Shown: positions 6,824 to 16,223, numbered from the stretch's first letter. The stretch: 49,198 nt of DNA from Gracilibacillus oryzae (GCF_009498735.1 NZ_ML762437.1:1-49198), one strand, 5' to 3'. Numbers and translations: made by a program. The notes: generated by a model from the sequence alone, not told the origin.

Positions 6824-9490
6824 ATGAAAGGTTTCCCTGAAGGCATTCAATTTTGTTTCCCGTGGCGCAGTTATCAGGCAGAGGTACTGCGCCATCTGGA
6901 CAAACATTTAGCAAATCAGCACTTGCACCTTGTAGCCCCGCCAGGTTCGGGGAAAACGGTTCTAGGTTTGGAAGTGATCAGAAGGCTCAATAAACCAACC
7001 TTGATCGTTGCCCCGACGCTTGCGATCCGCAATCAGTGGGCCGATCGTTTTACAGCGCTTTTTCTACAGCAAAAGGAACAGCCTGACTGGATTTCAACAG
7101 ATATAAAGAACCCATCTTTCCTAACGATTACAACATACCAAGGCTTATATGCTCTGTTTCAAGATACCTTGGAGCAGCAGGAAGAATCAGAGCTTGATGA
7201 TCTGGAAGAAGAAGAAATGCCTCTCGAAAATGATGCAAAACAGAAAGCAATCGAACGGCTTTTTCAGCAAAACTTCCAGACACTTGTATTAGATGAAGCC
7301 CATCATCTGCGCACAAATTGGTGGAAAACAACGATACATATCCGAAATCAGTTGGAAAATCCCAGCATTATTGCCCTAACCGCAACCCCGCCTTATGATG
7401 TCGGAAAGGCAGAGTGGGATAAGTATATGGAGTTGTGTGGTCCAATTGATGAAGAAATCGAAATAGCGGCACTAGTGAAAGAAGGGGATTTATGCCCGCA
7501 TCAGGACTATGTCTGGATGTCTGCCCCTGCGCCAAAGGAACAGGAACCGATCGATACTTTTCACAAAGAAGCCGAGCAGATCAGAACAGAACTATTGGAA
7601 AACAAGGCCTTCCAATCATTAGTGGATAATCATCCTTGGATAGCATCAGAGGCGTTCGTTGAGGAGAAACTGGCAAACTATCGCTATTTTATCAGTATGA
7701 TTGTTTATTTGAAGGAAATTGGCAGTCCTGCCTGGGAAAAACCATTTGAAGTAATGGAAGAAAAAGCAGCGGCACTTCCTTCCTTTGACCTGGAATGGAC
7801 AGAGGAACTGTTAAGTTTCTTCATTTATCAGGATAAACATACAGATCCGAAAGAAGAGCCGATCGAATCAATAAAAAAGCAGTTAACTGCGATAAGGGCA
7901 ATTGAACGAAGAAGAGTGAAGCTGATTGCGACACGATCGATGCAACGAAAATTATTACAAAGCAGTTCGAAGCTGGATAGTATTGCAGACATCGTAAGGC
8001 TGGAAAAAAAGGCACAAAAAGAGAAGCTGCGCCTAGTAGTGTTAGCAGATTATATTTATAAAGAAGATCTGCCTCAAGCTGGCGAAGAAAATAAACCGCT
8101 GATTCGCTTAGGTGTTGTGCCGATTTTTGAAAAACTAAGAAGAAATGTTGCTAATCAATGCCGTCTAGGTGTTCTGACAGGATCTGTCGTCATTGTTCCC
8201 AACCAGGCCATTTCCTTATTGGAAAAGTCTGCATTGGAATTCACTGCTGAAAAACTGGAACATGATGATCGTTACAGCTTGATTAGATGGAAAGGTACAT
8301 CACGGCAGGAAATGGTAAAAGTGATGACAGACATTTTCGATCATGGCGAAATTGATGTGTTAATCGGAACAACGGCCTTACTTGGAGAAGGATGGGATGC
8401 ACCTTGTGTGAACACACTCATTCTTGCTTCCTATGTTGGCAGCTTTATGTTAACAAACCAAATGCGTGGACGTGCCATCAGATCAGAGCAGGGTAATCAG
8501 GACAAGGCAGCAAATATCTGGCACCTTGTTTGTGTGGATACTTACGCATTGGATGGCGGCTATGATTATCAGTCATTATCACGCCGCTTTCAGTCACTGA
8601 CAGGAGTGGATGCAGAGCTTCCTGTGATTCAATCAGGCATCGACAGATTACGAATGGCCAAACCTCTCTTTAGACAAAAAACAATCCTTGAAACGAATCA
8701 GCTGATGGCCGAGAGAGCGACAGAAAGAACAAGACTTCACGAGCGATGGCAGGAAGCTGTCCAAAAAGGGGAAAAGAAAAGAGAAGAGATCGAAGTCAGC
8801 ACGAGCCAACTGCCGCCGATTTTTATGTTCCGTAATACACTGAAATCATTACTCCTTATTTGTGGTGCCATTTTTCTCAACGTGCTGTATGCTGTTGGTG
8901 AATATGGCTATTATTACGAATCATTCGCCGCCATCCGCTCAGCATTGATCTGGGGTTTTGTGATAGGTGTTGTTATTTCAAGCCCTTTCTGGTGGCGGGC
9001 ATTACGAATTTTCCTGTTCCATTCCTCGCTTGAATCAAGGCTGAAGCAAGTAACAGAAATTGTCTACAAAACCATGTTCGAAATCGGCTTATTAGAGACA
9101 CCCCTGAAAGAAAACAAGATTATCATCAATAAAGGGGGAGGAGGCAGTTTGTACGGTTATCTGGAGAATGGCAGCACAGAAGAACAAAAACTTTTCCTCC
9201 AGGCAGTGCAGCAATTGCTCGATCCGATCGATAATCCAAGATACTTACTTCATCGTCAGTCAGGCAAGCGTTTGTGGGTGCGCCATGACTATCATGCAGT
9301 TCCAGAAGAAATCGGCCGCAAAAAAGAATATGCAGAGATTTTTGCGAAAAAATGGAACAAACGAATGGGAAAAGCTGAAATGATTTTTACCAGAACTCCT
9401 GAAGGAAGAAAAGTACTGTTAAAAGCAAGATTGCGTGCGATGTCTGCTAAGTTTATGAAGCGGTCAGAGCGGAGGAGTGTTTGGAAGTGA
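6824..9490 (+). CDS. DEAD/DEAH-box superfamily 2 helicase with C-terminal membrane segments
   Basis: This 888-aa protein has a superfamily 2 helicase core. Walker A APPGSGKT lies at about residues 38-45, the Walker B box DEAH is followed by HHLR near 157-163, motif III-like ALTATPP follows, and the C-terminal lobe has GTTALLGEGWDAP and the arginine-finger region MRGRAIRSEQG. Unusually, two strongly hydrophobic stretches lie near residues 672-690 and 703-720 (LLLICGAIFLNVLYAV and SALIWGFVIGVVIS), followed by about 160 soluble residues, so the protein may be membrane-bound. The start follows a GTGAGG-type site. The substrate is unknown; genome defence or RNA/DNA handling at the membrane are both possible. 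Confidence 0.8.
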   Translation: MKGFPEGIQFCFPWRSYQAEVLRHLDKHLANQHLHLVAPPGSGKTVLGLEVIRRLNKPTLIVAPTLAIRNQWADRFTALFLQQKEQPDWISTDIKNPSFLTITTYQGLYALFQDTLEQQEESELDDLEEEEMPLENDAKQKAIERLFQQNFQTLVLDEAHHLRTNWWKTTIHIRNQLENPSIIALTATPPYDVGKAEWDKYMELCGPIDEEIEIAALVKEGDLCPHQDYVWMSAPAPKEQEPIDTFHKEAEQIRTELLENKAFQSLVDNHPWIASEAFVEEKLANYRYFISMIVYLKEIGSPAWEKPFEVMEEKAAALPSFDLEWTEELLSFFIYQDKHTDPKEEPIESIKKQLTAIRAIERRRVKLIATRSMQRKLLQSSSKLDSIADIVRLEKKAQKEKLRLVVLADYIYKEDLPQAGEENKPLIRLGVVPIFEKLRRNVANQCRLGVLTGSVVIVPNQAISLLEKSALEFTAEKLEHDDRYSLIRWKGTSRQEMVKVMTDIFDHGEIDVLIGTTALLGEGWDAPCVNTLILASYVGSFMLTNQMRGRAIRSEQGNQDKAANIWHLVCVDTYALDGGYDYQSLSRRFQSLTGVDAELPVIQSGIDRLRMAKPLFRQKTILETNQLMAERATERTRLHERWQEAVQKGEKKREEIEVSTSQLPPIFMFRNTLKSLLLICGAIFLNVLYAVGEYGYYYESFAAIRSALIWGFVIGVVISSPFWWRALRIFLFHSSLESRLKQVTEIVYKTMFEIGLLETPLKENKIIINKGGGGSLYGYLENGSTEEQKLFLQAVQQLLDPIDNPRYLLHRQSGKRLWVRHDYHAVPEEIGRKKEYAEIFAKKWNKRMGKAEMIFTRTPEGRKVLLKARLRAMSAKFMKRSERRSVWK

Positions 9491-9606
9491 GTGCTAACTC
9501 GAGTTAATAAAGCTTCGTGTATTCTATTATTTTTGTTTACCAAACCAAAAAAAGGGAAATGTTTTATATAGCAACATTTCAAATGAAGAAAGGATTGGAT
9601 ATCAAG

Positions 9607-11034
9607 ATGTATAACTACACGAAACATTTTATAAATGGTGAATGGGTTGAGTCAACAGGCAGTGAAACAATTGATGTCATCAATCCAGCGACAGAAGAAA
9701 AAATCGGCGAAATCAGTTCAGGTACAGAAGAAGATGTAGATAGAGCTGTCAAAGCAGCAAGAGCGGCTTTTCCTTCCTTTTCACAAACATCAAAAGAGGA
9801 AAGAGTCCAACTATTAGAAAATATTGCGAATGAATATGAAAAACGAAAAGACGATTTTATTAAAATTATCACAGCAGAGCTTGGTTCTCCTGTAACATTT
9901 ACAGAAGAAGTACAATATACGATGGGGTTAAATCACTTTAAAGCCGCAGCCAAAATACTTCGTGATTTCGAATTTACGGAAAGAAGAGAAAATTCCTATA
10001 TTCAAAAGGATGCGATTGGTGTCGCGGGATTAATCACACCATGGAATTTCCCGACAAATCAGATTTCCACTAAACTGGCAAGTGCCCTTGCATCAGGCAG
10101 TACGGTCGTTTTCAAACCTGCATCCAAAACACCAATTGCTTCTGTTTTACTTACAGAAGTAATGGAAAAAGCAGGTGTACCAAAAGGTGTCGTCAACTTG
10201 GTAAATGGGAAAGGTTCAGAAGTTGGGGATGCGATTAGTTCCCACCCTGATATTGACTTTGTATCGTTCACGGGTTCTGGCGCAGTCGGTAAAAAGTTGA
10301 TGCAAAATGCGGCAGAAGATATTAAAAAAGTTGCACTTGAGCTAGGCGGCAAATCTCCAATAGTTGTACTTGATGATACCGAGGTGGAGACAGCTGCCAG
10401 AACGGCGATTTCCAAAGTGGCGTCAAATACAGGGCAAATCTGTTCAACAGGTACACGAATTTTTATTCCAAAAGCTATGCACGATGATTTTGTGGAAGCC
10501 GTCAAAAAACTGGTGGATGAATATCCTATCGGTGATCCGCAAGATAAAAATACCTTCACAGGCCCGCAGGTTTCAAAAGACCAGTGGGAAAAGGTGCAGG
10601 ATTATATCCAGCAGGGCATTGACAGCGGAGCGGAATTAATCGTCGGCGGAAAAGGCAAACCAGAAGGACTAGACAAAGGTTATTATTCACGCATCACGAT
10701 GTTCACAAATGTGGATCACAACAGTAAGATCGCCCAGGAAGAAATTTTCGGACCTGTCATGACAGTGTTCACATATGAAACAATCGATGAAGCAATCGAA
10801 CTTGCGAACGATGTTATCTATGGACTGGCTGGCTTTGTTGTCGGAAAAGATCCTGACAAGCTGGCAAAAGTGGCTAAAAGCATCCGCGCAGGCCGAATTA
10901 CCATTAACGACAGTGCCCCTGACTTTACAGCACCATTCGGCGGATTCAAACAGTCAGGTATCGGCCGCGAGTGGGGCGACTACGGTATCGAAGAATTCTT
11001 AGAACCGAAGACGATTTTAGGAATGCCAAAATAG
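9607..11034 (+). CDS. aldehyde dehydrogenase family protein
   Basis: This NAD(P)-dependent aldehyde dehydrogenase is 475 aa from the ATG at 9607, which matches the usual start of the family (YTKHFINGEW). Longer frames from upstream starts lack family similarity. Motifs seen are PWNFP, the nucleotide-binding FTGSGAVGKK, the catalytic Glu in LELGGKSP, the catalytic Cys in NTGQICSTGTR, and the C-terminal GGFKQSGIGREWG. The substrate cannot be assigned. It appears monocistronic, with a hairpin just after the stop codon and a 52-nt repeat array beyond. Confidence 0.92.
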   Translation: MYNYTKHFINGEWVESTGSETIDVINPATEEKIGEISSGTEEDVDRAVKAARAAFPSFSQTSKEERVQLLENIANEYEKRKDDFIKIITAELGSPVTFTEEVQYTMGLNHFKAAAKILRDFEFTERRENSYIQKDAIGVAGLITPWNFPTNQISTKLASALASGSTVVFKPASKTPIASVLLTEVMEKAGVPKGVVNLVNGKGSEVGDAISSHPDIDFVSFTGSGAVGKKLMQNAAEDIKKVALELGGKSPIVVLDDTEVETAARTAISKVASNTGQICSTGTRIFIPKAMHDDFVEAVKKLVDEYPIGDPQDKNTFTGPQVSKDQWEKVQDYIQQGIDSGAELIVGGKGKPEGLDKGYYSRITMFTNVDHNSKIAQEEIFGPVMTVFTYETIDEAIELANDVIYGLAGFVVGKDPDKLAKVAKSIRAGRITINDSAPDFTAPFGGFKQSGIGREWGDYGIEEFLEPKTILGMPK

Positions 11035-11043
11035 TGAGATGAT

Positions 11044-11078
11044 GGGTGTATGGAGTGTTGCTCTGTACACCTTTTTTT
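11044..11078 (+). terminator. probable terminator after the aldehyde dehydrogenase gene
   Basis: GGTGTA and TACACC arms with a 15-nt loop are followed by a run of seven T. Confidence 0.55.
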
Positions 11079-11138
11079 GTTGAAGATGGAAAAGAAGGGC
11101 AGAGGAAGTTTAATAAACAAAACACAGAATTTTTGGCG

Positions 11139-11420
11139 GATATTTGTCGATAAAGTGGAGATAATCGACAAATCATGGAGGGGTTAATGGAAGATTTGTC
11201 GATTAAATGAAGATAAAGAACAAATCTCAGTGGAGTGGAGGGAAGATTTGTCGATTAAATGAAGATAAAGAACAAATCCCAGAGGAGTATAGGGAAGATT
11301 TGTCGATTAAATGAAGATAAAGAACAAATCCCTGTGGAGTAGAGGACAGATTTGTTGATAAAACAAAGATAAAGGACAAATCATCGTGTGTAAGAGAAAG
11401 ATTTGTTCATAAAAATTGCG
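11139..11420. repeat. 52-nt tandem repeat array R1
   Basis: Five full units and a partial sixth are seen. Unit starts (GATTTGT or equivalent) fall at 11141, 11193, 11245, 11297, 11349 and 11400. Each unit has arms GATTTGT (unit positions 1-7) and ACAAATC (28-34) around an AT-rich middle, then an 18-nt purine-rich spacer. The array occupies the gap between the converging aldehyde dehydrogenase and codA genes. No open frame or conserved protein is seen. Confidence 0.9.
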
Positions 11421-11471
11421 CCCCTCCAACCATCAACTCTGATCATCTTTTCAAAAAACATAATCCTCCGA

Positions 11472-11503
11472 ACAAAAAAAGATAGAGCCTCAGGCCCTAT
11501 CTC
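11472..11503 (-). terminator. intrinsic terminator of codBA
   Basis: On the minus strand AGATAGGGCC and GGCTCTATCT form a stem with a 3-nt loop, followed by a T run. It overlaps the codA stop codon. Confidence 0.75.
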
Positions 11504-12756
11504 TCGAAATCAATCACTTCTTCTTGATCACTAATCATTATCTGTGTTTCTCTTGGCTTCGAATCAACGATTTTCTTCCCATTGCGATAGGAAGCAAGTA
11601 CTTCTGCCTGTTTGCGAACGGCGTCATACTCATTCGTTGCATTTAAGACAATAAAATTCGCCGGCTTGCCGACTTCGATGCCGTATTGATCCTGAATATT
11701 CAGCGTAATCGCACTATTTTTCGTAATAAAATCAAACGAATCGATAATCTGGTTATAGCCCATTAATTGGGTCACATGGATTCCCATATGAAGAACCTGC
11801 AGCATGTTGCCTGTTCCAAGTGGATACCATGGATCAAAGATGTCGTCATGCCCGAAACATACATTCAATCCAGCTTCGCTCAATTCCTTCACGCGTGTAA
11901 TCCCGCGACGTTTCGGATAATCATCAAAGCGGCCCTGCAAATGAATGTTTACCAATGGATTTGCGACAAAGTTAATCTGAGACAATCCAAGCAGCTTCAT
12001 TAACTTAGAAACATAGGCACTGTTATAAGAATGCATCGCCGTTGTATGGCTTGCCGTTACTTTGCTGCCTAATCCGCGTTTATAAGCTTCCGCTGCTACC
12101 ACTTCGACAAAGCGGGACTGCTCGTCATCAATTTCATCACAGTGAATGTCAACTAAGCGGTCATATTTTTCAGCTAAATCAAAGGCAATTTTCATTGATT
12201 CCACACCATCTTCGCGAGTGAATTCAAAGTGCGGGATCCCGCCAACAACGTCTGCGCCCATTTTCAACGCTTCTTCCACTAACGAAGCGCCATTTGGAAA
12301 AGATAAGTATCCGTCTTGAGGAAATGCGACTAATTGCAGATCAACATAATCCTTTAATTCTTCCTTCACTTCCAACCATGCTTTCATCGCAGTAAGGGAA
12401 GGGTCACAGACATCAACATGTGTGCGGACATGCTGAATCCCTTGTGCAATCTGCCATTTCAATGCTTTTGTTGCACGGGTTTTGACATCTTCTACTGTTA
12501 AAGACTTTTTGCGTTCTGCCCAAGTAGAGATTCCTTCAAATAACGTTCCACTTTCGTTCCATTTCGGTTCACCGGCTGTCAATGTTGTATCAAGGTGAAC
12601 ATGTGGTTCAATGAAAGGTGCGCTGACTAATTTCCCTTTTACATCGATTGCACCATCGACAGCTTGTGCTTTTTCTATTTTGGTAAAAACGCCATTTTCA
12701 ATATGAATGTTGAAGAGACCTTCTTGTTTTGCTAGTGATGCGTTTTGTATTATCAA
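11497..12756 (-). CDS. codA: cytosine deaminase
   Basis: The enzyme converts cytosine to uracil and ammonia for pyrimidine salvage. This 419-aa amidohydrolase shows the metal-binding HVHLD near residue 52, HCDEIDDEQ near 203, HTTAMHS near 237, and [18 protein letters not shown] near 310, a signature of CodA-type deaminases. It lies 3 nt downstream of the permease gene codB in one transcription unit, and the pair is governed by a PyrR attenuator. Isoguanine or creatinine deaminase activity occurs in relatives, but the permease and PyrR context favour cytosine. Confidence 0.93.
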   Translation of the reverse strand: MIIQNASLAKQEGLFNIHIENGVFTKIEKAQAVDGAIDVKGKLVSAPFIEPHVHLDTTLTAGEPKWNESGTLFEGISTWAERKKSLTVEDVKTRATKALKWQIAQGIQHVRTHVDVCDPSLTAMKAWLEVKEELKDYVDLQLVAFPQDGYLSFPNGASLVEEALKMGADVVGGIPHFEFTREDGVESMKIAFDLAEKYDRLVDIHCDEIDDEQSRFVEVVAAEAYKRGLGSKVTASHTTAMHSYNSAYVSKLMKLLGLSQINFVANPLVNIHLQGRFDDYPKRRGITRVKELSEAGLNVCFGHDDIFDPWYPLGTGNMLQVLHMGIHVTQLMGYNQIIDSFDFITKNSAITLNIQDQYGIEVGKPANFIVLNATNEYDAVRKQAEVLASYRNGKKIVDSKPRETQIMISDQEEVIDFER

Positions 12757-12759
12757 ACT

Positions 12760-14013
12760 TTATACCTCTTTTCCCAGCTCCAGGCTTTTTTCTGTTGCGG
12801 GCACTCTATCTGTAAGAAGTGCCAACACTACATATATCACAACAGCGCCGATAATTCCATTCAAAGGGGCGATCCCTGGTAAAAATTGTGCTGCAGCAAA
12901 TCCGCCTGCCCATGCCAGAATTGCCGGCCAGCGTACTGCCTGGAAGCTCATTTCTTCAAGCTTAGAATAGTTTCCTTTTTTCATAATAAAGTAATCTGCT
13001 AATAAAATTGCGCCAATTGGAGGCAATGCTCCGCCTAAAAGTGTTAACCAGCTGACAAAGTTGTTGTATAACCACATTGCCAGGATTGTTCCGACAATTC
13101 CATTAAAGATAACTACTTTGCTTTTTTTGATTTTTGTAATATTGGAAAAACCCAAGCCTGATGCATATAACGAGTTGTCATTGGTTGTCCAGATGTTCAA
13201 TCCAAGCACGATAATCGCTGGTACAATCAATCCCTGCATGAACATCACTTCTGAGATGTCGCCGAGTCCAGTTGAAATTGCGCCAACTGCTCCGAACAGG
13301 AACATTAGTGAGTTTCCGATAAAAAAGGCGATCAATGTTGTAATAACGGCTGTTTTCTTTGTTTTTGCAAAACGGGCAAAGTCAGGAGTTAATGTTCCGC
13401 CACTGGCAAATGACCCGACACAGATTGTTAAAGCTGCTGCCAAGCCAATCGTTGCTTCCGGCTCATATGCGAATAATCCGGACAAACCGCCAAGGTCGTC
13501 TACCGCAATTCCTACTGAAATACTTCCCAAAATCGCAATTGCTGGTACGGCGATAAAACTCAAGATAGCTAGTGCCTTCATTCCGAAAAATGCCGAGCAT
13601 GTCATCACAATCCCTGACACGATAATTAATGTTGTCATATCAATGCCAGTTACTTTGTTGACTGGGACTGCGAACATCGCCAATCCTACACCAAACCAGC
13701 CGACTTGTGTTGCCCCTAACAAGAATGAAGCAAGATAAGAGCCTTTTTCCCCGAATGCATAGCGTGCTAACAAGTGTGTGGACAAGCCTGTTTTTGCAGC
13801 AACATAAGCGAGGCCCCCAGTATATAATCCTAAAATTAAGTTACCAAGTAACACCATCCAGATGATTTCCTGCATGGAGAGGCCAAGTCCCAATTCTCCG
13901 CCTGATAGCATACTTGCAGAGAAGAATGTAAAACCTAACATAACAACAAACATCTTCCAAAAACCATTTCTATGTGATTGCGGTACTGCTTGCAGTGAAA
14001 ATTCTTTATCCAT
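12760..14013 (-). CDS. codB: cytosine permease (NCS1 family)
   Basis: This 417-aa integral membrane protein has about twelve hydrophobic segments. It carries NCS1/CodB features such as GFTFFSASMLSGGELGLGL near the N-terminus, GATQVGWFGVGLAMFAVPV, and the LNIWTTNDNSLYASGLGFSN stretch around residue 275. It imports cytosine for the deaminase encoded directly downstream. A long leader (14014-14264) separates the promoter from the start codon and holds the PyrR-responsive attenuator. Confidence 0.93.
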   Translation of the reverse strand: MDKEFSLQAVPQSHRNGFWKMFVVMLGFTFFSASMLSGGELGLGLSMQEIIWMVLLGNLILGLYTGGLAYVAAKTGLSTHLLARYAFGEKGSYLASFLLGATQVGWFGVGLAMFAVPVNKVTGIDMTTLIIVSGIVMTCSAFFGMKALAILSFIAVPAIAILGSISVGIAVDDLGGLSGLFAYEPEATIGLAAALTICVGSFASGGTLTPDFARFAKTKKTAVITTLIAFFIGNSLMFLFGAVGAISTGLGDISEVMFMQGLIVPAIIVLGLNIWTTNDNSLYASGLGFSNITKIKKSKVVIFNGIVGTILAMWLYNNFVSWLTLLGGALPPIGAILLADYFIMKKGNYSKLEEMSFQAVRWPAILAWAGGFAAAQFLPGIAPLNGIIGAVVIYVVLALLTDRVPATEKSLELGKEV

Positions 14014-14127
14014 CTGTATTTCCCCCTTGTCGTTTAACTGGCACCTGTGTTGAGCAAGTTAATTTTATTGTAGGGTGTTTTGCGAGATTTCCCCAACAGG
14101 TTGTCAGGGAAGCTAACATCAAACAAT

Positions 14128-14159
14128 AAAAAAGGCTCCTTGCCCAACTGACAAGAAGC
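14128..14159 (-). terminator. PyrR-regulated attenuator terminator in the codBA leader
   Basis: On the minus strand GCTTCTTG and CAAGGAGC pair (one G-U) around a 9-nt loop and are followed by CTTTTTT. The alternative antiterminator uses CTGACAAG, overlapping the PyrR site (14214-14221), pairing perfectly with CTTGTCAG (14148-14155), which removes the 5' arm of the terminator. Confidence 0.85.
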
Positions 14160-14219
14160 TTTAGACAAAAGGGTGCAGATGTGCATACACCTGCCCTTTT
14201 GAAAAACGTTGTCCTTGTC

Positions 14220-14233
14220 AGCCTCACGGGACT
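14220..14233 (-). promoter_or_regulatory. PyrR RNA-binding site in the codBA leader
   Basis: On the minus strand the leader reads AGTCCCGTGAGGCT, which matches the conserved PyrR binding loop (AGUCCNGNGAGGCU). UMP/UTP-bound PyrR is known to stabilise this anti-antiterminator and so favour termination. High pyrimidine levels should therefore shut off cytosine uptake and deamination. Confidence 0.88.
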
Positions 14234-14264
14234 GAATTAAAGGTACCAATATTGAATTGAGATT

Positions 14265-14293
14265 ATTATCTCAGCATGGTGCGAGTTTGTCAA
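14265..14293 (-). promoter_or_regulatory. sigma-A promoter of codBA
   Basis: On the minus strand a perfect -35 TTGACA (14288-14293) and a -10 GATAAT (14265-14270) are separated by exactly 17 bp. They lie just upstream of the PyrR leader. Confidence 0.85.
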
Positions 14294-14439
14294 TATATTT
14301 TCAGCTCTCAAAATCTTCCACAAGACATAGGGAGCTGTGATAAGAAACAGCATCCTTTTAAGCTCACTTTCTGCCTATTCTATTATTCATAGTCCCTATT
14401 CCTTTTTCATAGTTATAGAAAAGAAGGGGGCTTGTTCAA

Positions 14440-14916
14440 ATGGGATTATTTCATGAGTTTCGTCAGTTTACCTTGCGGGGCAGTGCAATTGACATGGGGG
14501 TGGGGGTCGTTCTGGGTGCAGCGTTAAGCAGTTTTATCGATTCCCTTGTTCGGGATATTTTGCTTCCGCCGATTGGCTTGTTGTATTCCAGAATGAATAT
14601 CGAGAACTTATATATTACACTAAGTGGAAAAACATATGCTTCTTTAACAGAGGCAAAGGAAGCCGGCGCAATTACGATTAATTATGGCATGTTTATTTCC
14701 ACATCAATAAGATTTGTGATCATTTTATTTGTTGTTTTCCTTGTAGTAAGACAAATGAACCGCTGGAAAAAGCCGCATCAGCATCCACTGGACTCGATGA
14801 CGAAGAAAGAATGCCCGTATTGCTGTCTGTCCATTCCTTACAGAGCGGTAATGTGCCCGCATTGTTCCTCCTCCCTTGAAGAAAGACCTGCATACCCGAA
14901 GTTGAGAATAAAATAG
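14440..14916 (+). CDS. mscL: large-conductance mechanosensitive channel MscL with C-terminal zinc ribbon
   Basis: This membrane channel opens under hypo-osmotic shock. It is 158 aa. The N-terminal FRQFTLRGSAIDMGVGVVLG helix and first membrane span, then a periplasmic loop, a second span (IRFVIILFVVFLVVRQMNRW), and a cytoplasmic tail fit MscL. The tail carries two CxxC pairs (ECPYC and CPHC), a zinc-ribbon variant known in some MscL proteins that makes it longer than E. coli MscL. The ATG follows a strong GAAGGGGG site. It fits an organism exposed to osmotic change. Confidence 0.92.
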   Translation: MGLFHEFRQFTLRGSAIDMGVGVVLGAALSSFIDSLVRDILLPPIGLLYSRMNIENLYITLSGKTYASLTEAKEAGAITINYGMFISTSIRFVIILFVVFLVVRQMNRWKKPHQHPLDSMTKKECPYCCLSIPYRAVMCPHCSSSLEERPAYPKLRIK

Positions 14917-15004
14917 CTAGGATTATCCCCTCGACTAATTTACATAAATTGGGTCTGTGTGATAGGATAAAAGTGTTCTGTTCATTAAAACAGAGGTGTG
15001 ATTA

Positions 15005-15271
15005 GTGAGCGAGAAGCCATGGAAAAGTTATATTTTTCTAGCGTTAAGTTTGATTGTAAGCCTGTCATTAATTGTCTTTTTCGTTATGGGATTCGGTGGT
15101 GCCAATCAATTACTATTACAATTCATGTTTTATATGTTTTTAGTATTAGGAATAGCATCTATCATTTTTGGCGTTTGGAGTTTCTTTTCTAAAACAGTGT
15201 CGATTGGTCTCAATATTGTTGCTTCCATCTTAACTATCGCCCATATATTAGTATTCTTCTTTTCTATCTAA
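15005..15271 (+). CDS. small membrane protein of unknown function
   Basis: This 88-aa protein has three hydrophobic segments (about residues 8-28, 35-56 and 64-87) and little else. I choose the GTG at 15005 because AGAGGTG lies 6 nt upstream. It precedes a SUKH-domain gene by 25 nt and probably shares a transcript with two immunity-type genes, so a membrane-bound immunity role is conceivable, but there is no direct evidence. Confidence 0.75.
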   Translation: MSEKPWKSYIFLALSLIVSLSLIVFFVMGFGGANQLLLQFMFYMFLVLGIASIIFGVWSFFSKTVSIGLNIVASILTIAHILVFFFSI

Positions 15272-15296
15272 TCGAGTAAATAAGGAGGCAGTTTTA

Positions 15297-15728
15297 ATGA
15301 CAGCATTTGATTTTTTGAAAAATGGAAAGCATCAATTCTATGAATTACAAGAAAACGATATAATAAATGCGGAAGAGAGGCTCGGATTTCCTTTCCCTGC
15401 AGAACTAAGAGATTTTTACATAAAGATTGGCTATGGATTTATAAGCAGCAATAGTAATGCTTTTAATAGAGTAATGGATCCGGATACAGTCGCTGATATT
15501 ACATTAAGAGAAGGTATTTACGAGTTTGATCCCGATTTGGATGGAATCTATGAGGAAGAAGATCAGTTAGTTTTTTATGAAGTGAACGAGGGAGTCTATA
15601 TAACTCTTGATTTAACTGACACTACATCGACATCAGTCTATTATTTTGAGACGAAAATCGCTGATTCGTTGGAGGAATTTTTAAGAAAAGTGGATGAGGA
15701 TCCCGCGTATTTTTTTGATATGGATTGA
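15297..15728 (+). CDS. SMI1/KNR4 (SUKH) family protein
   Basis: This 143-aa protein has the SUKH fold pattern: an N-terminal helix, AEERLGFPFPAELRDFYIKIGYG (conserved Pro-x-x-hydrophobic-Arg-x-hydrophobic-Tyr/Phe), a beta hairpin, and a C-terminal LEEFLRKV helix. SUKH proteins are best known as immunity proteins against secreted nuclease toxins. No toxin gene is nearby, so this may be an orphan immunity gene protecting against neighbours. It lies in a cluster with an Imm22-like gene after a 21-nt gap. Confidence 0.85.
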   Translation: MTAFDFLKNGKHQFYELQENDIINAEERLGFPFPAELRDFYIKIGYGFISSNSNAFNRVMDPDTVADITLREGIYEFDPDLDGIYEEEDQLVFYEVNEGVYITLDLTDTTSTSVYYFETKIADSLEEFLRKVDEDPAYFFDMD

Positions 15729-15749
15729 ATTTTTCAGGGAGGCATTTTT

Positions 15750-16145
15750 ATGGAAAAAAGCGGTTATGTTTCTATTTGGTTCGGAAACATCAATGATTCG
15801 ATAGAGGAGATAGAGGAGTATGTTGATTTAACATATGACGAGGACGGCGATTCTGTTCCGTCTGAATTTTTTAACGATTTTCATATTGATAGTGGGGAAA
15901 CCGATGAGGATACAATTGAAAAAGAAGTCTATGAAAGTACCAGCAGCGACATTTCTATTTTGTTAAAAGGATGTTCCTATGAAGAAGTAATTATTCCGAG
16001 ATTAAAATCTATCTATTTGGAAAAATCCTATAATGCGATCATTCTTGTATATAACTTTGCCTATGATCGGGATATTGCCTCAGCTAATGGGTTTGATTTT
16101 ATCGCGGTAACAGAATATGAAGATGAAGTGTCCAGCCTTTATTGA
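15750..16145 (+). CDS. Imm22-like immunity family protein
   Basis: This acidic 131-aa protein starts MEKSGYVSIWFGN, a pattern I associate with immunity protein 22, and continues with acidic helices and an AIILVYNFAYD strand. It has a good AGGGAGG site and directly follows the SUKH gene. The family call rests on recalled similarity and its position. As with SUKH, no toxin accompanies it. Confidence 0.65.
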   Translation: MEKSGYVSIWFGNINDSIEEIEEYVDLTYDEDGDSVPSEFFNDFHIDSGETDEDTIEKEVYESTSSDISILLKGCSYEEVIIPRLKSIYLEKSYNAIILVYNFAYDRDIASANGFDFIAVTEYEDEVSSLY

Positions 16146-16223
16146 AGTTCCTGCCCTATTTTGACCTTCCATTTTATTTATACTATACTTGTTACAAAAA
16201 TGAATTCTTTTGAGGTGTTAATC

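Noticed and set aside
10059-10559. 166-codon minus-strand frame inside the aldehyde dehydrogenase gene
   Set aside because: It is a shadow of a well-conserved coding sequence, Ser/Thr/Pro-rich as antisense frames often are, without a ribosome binding site.
13061-13738. 225-codon plus-strand frame opposite codB
   Set aside because: It lies antisense to a clear NCS1 permease, and its Pro/Ile-rich composition is typical of an antisense shadow.
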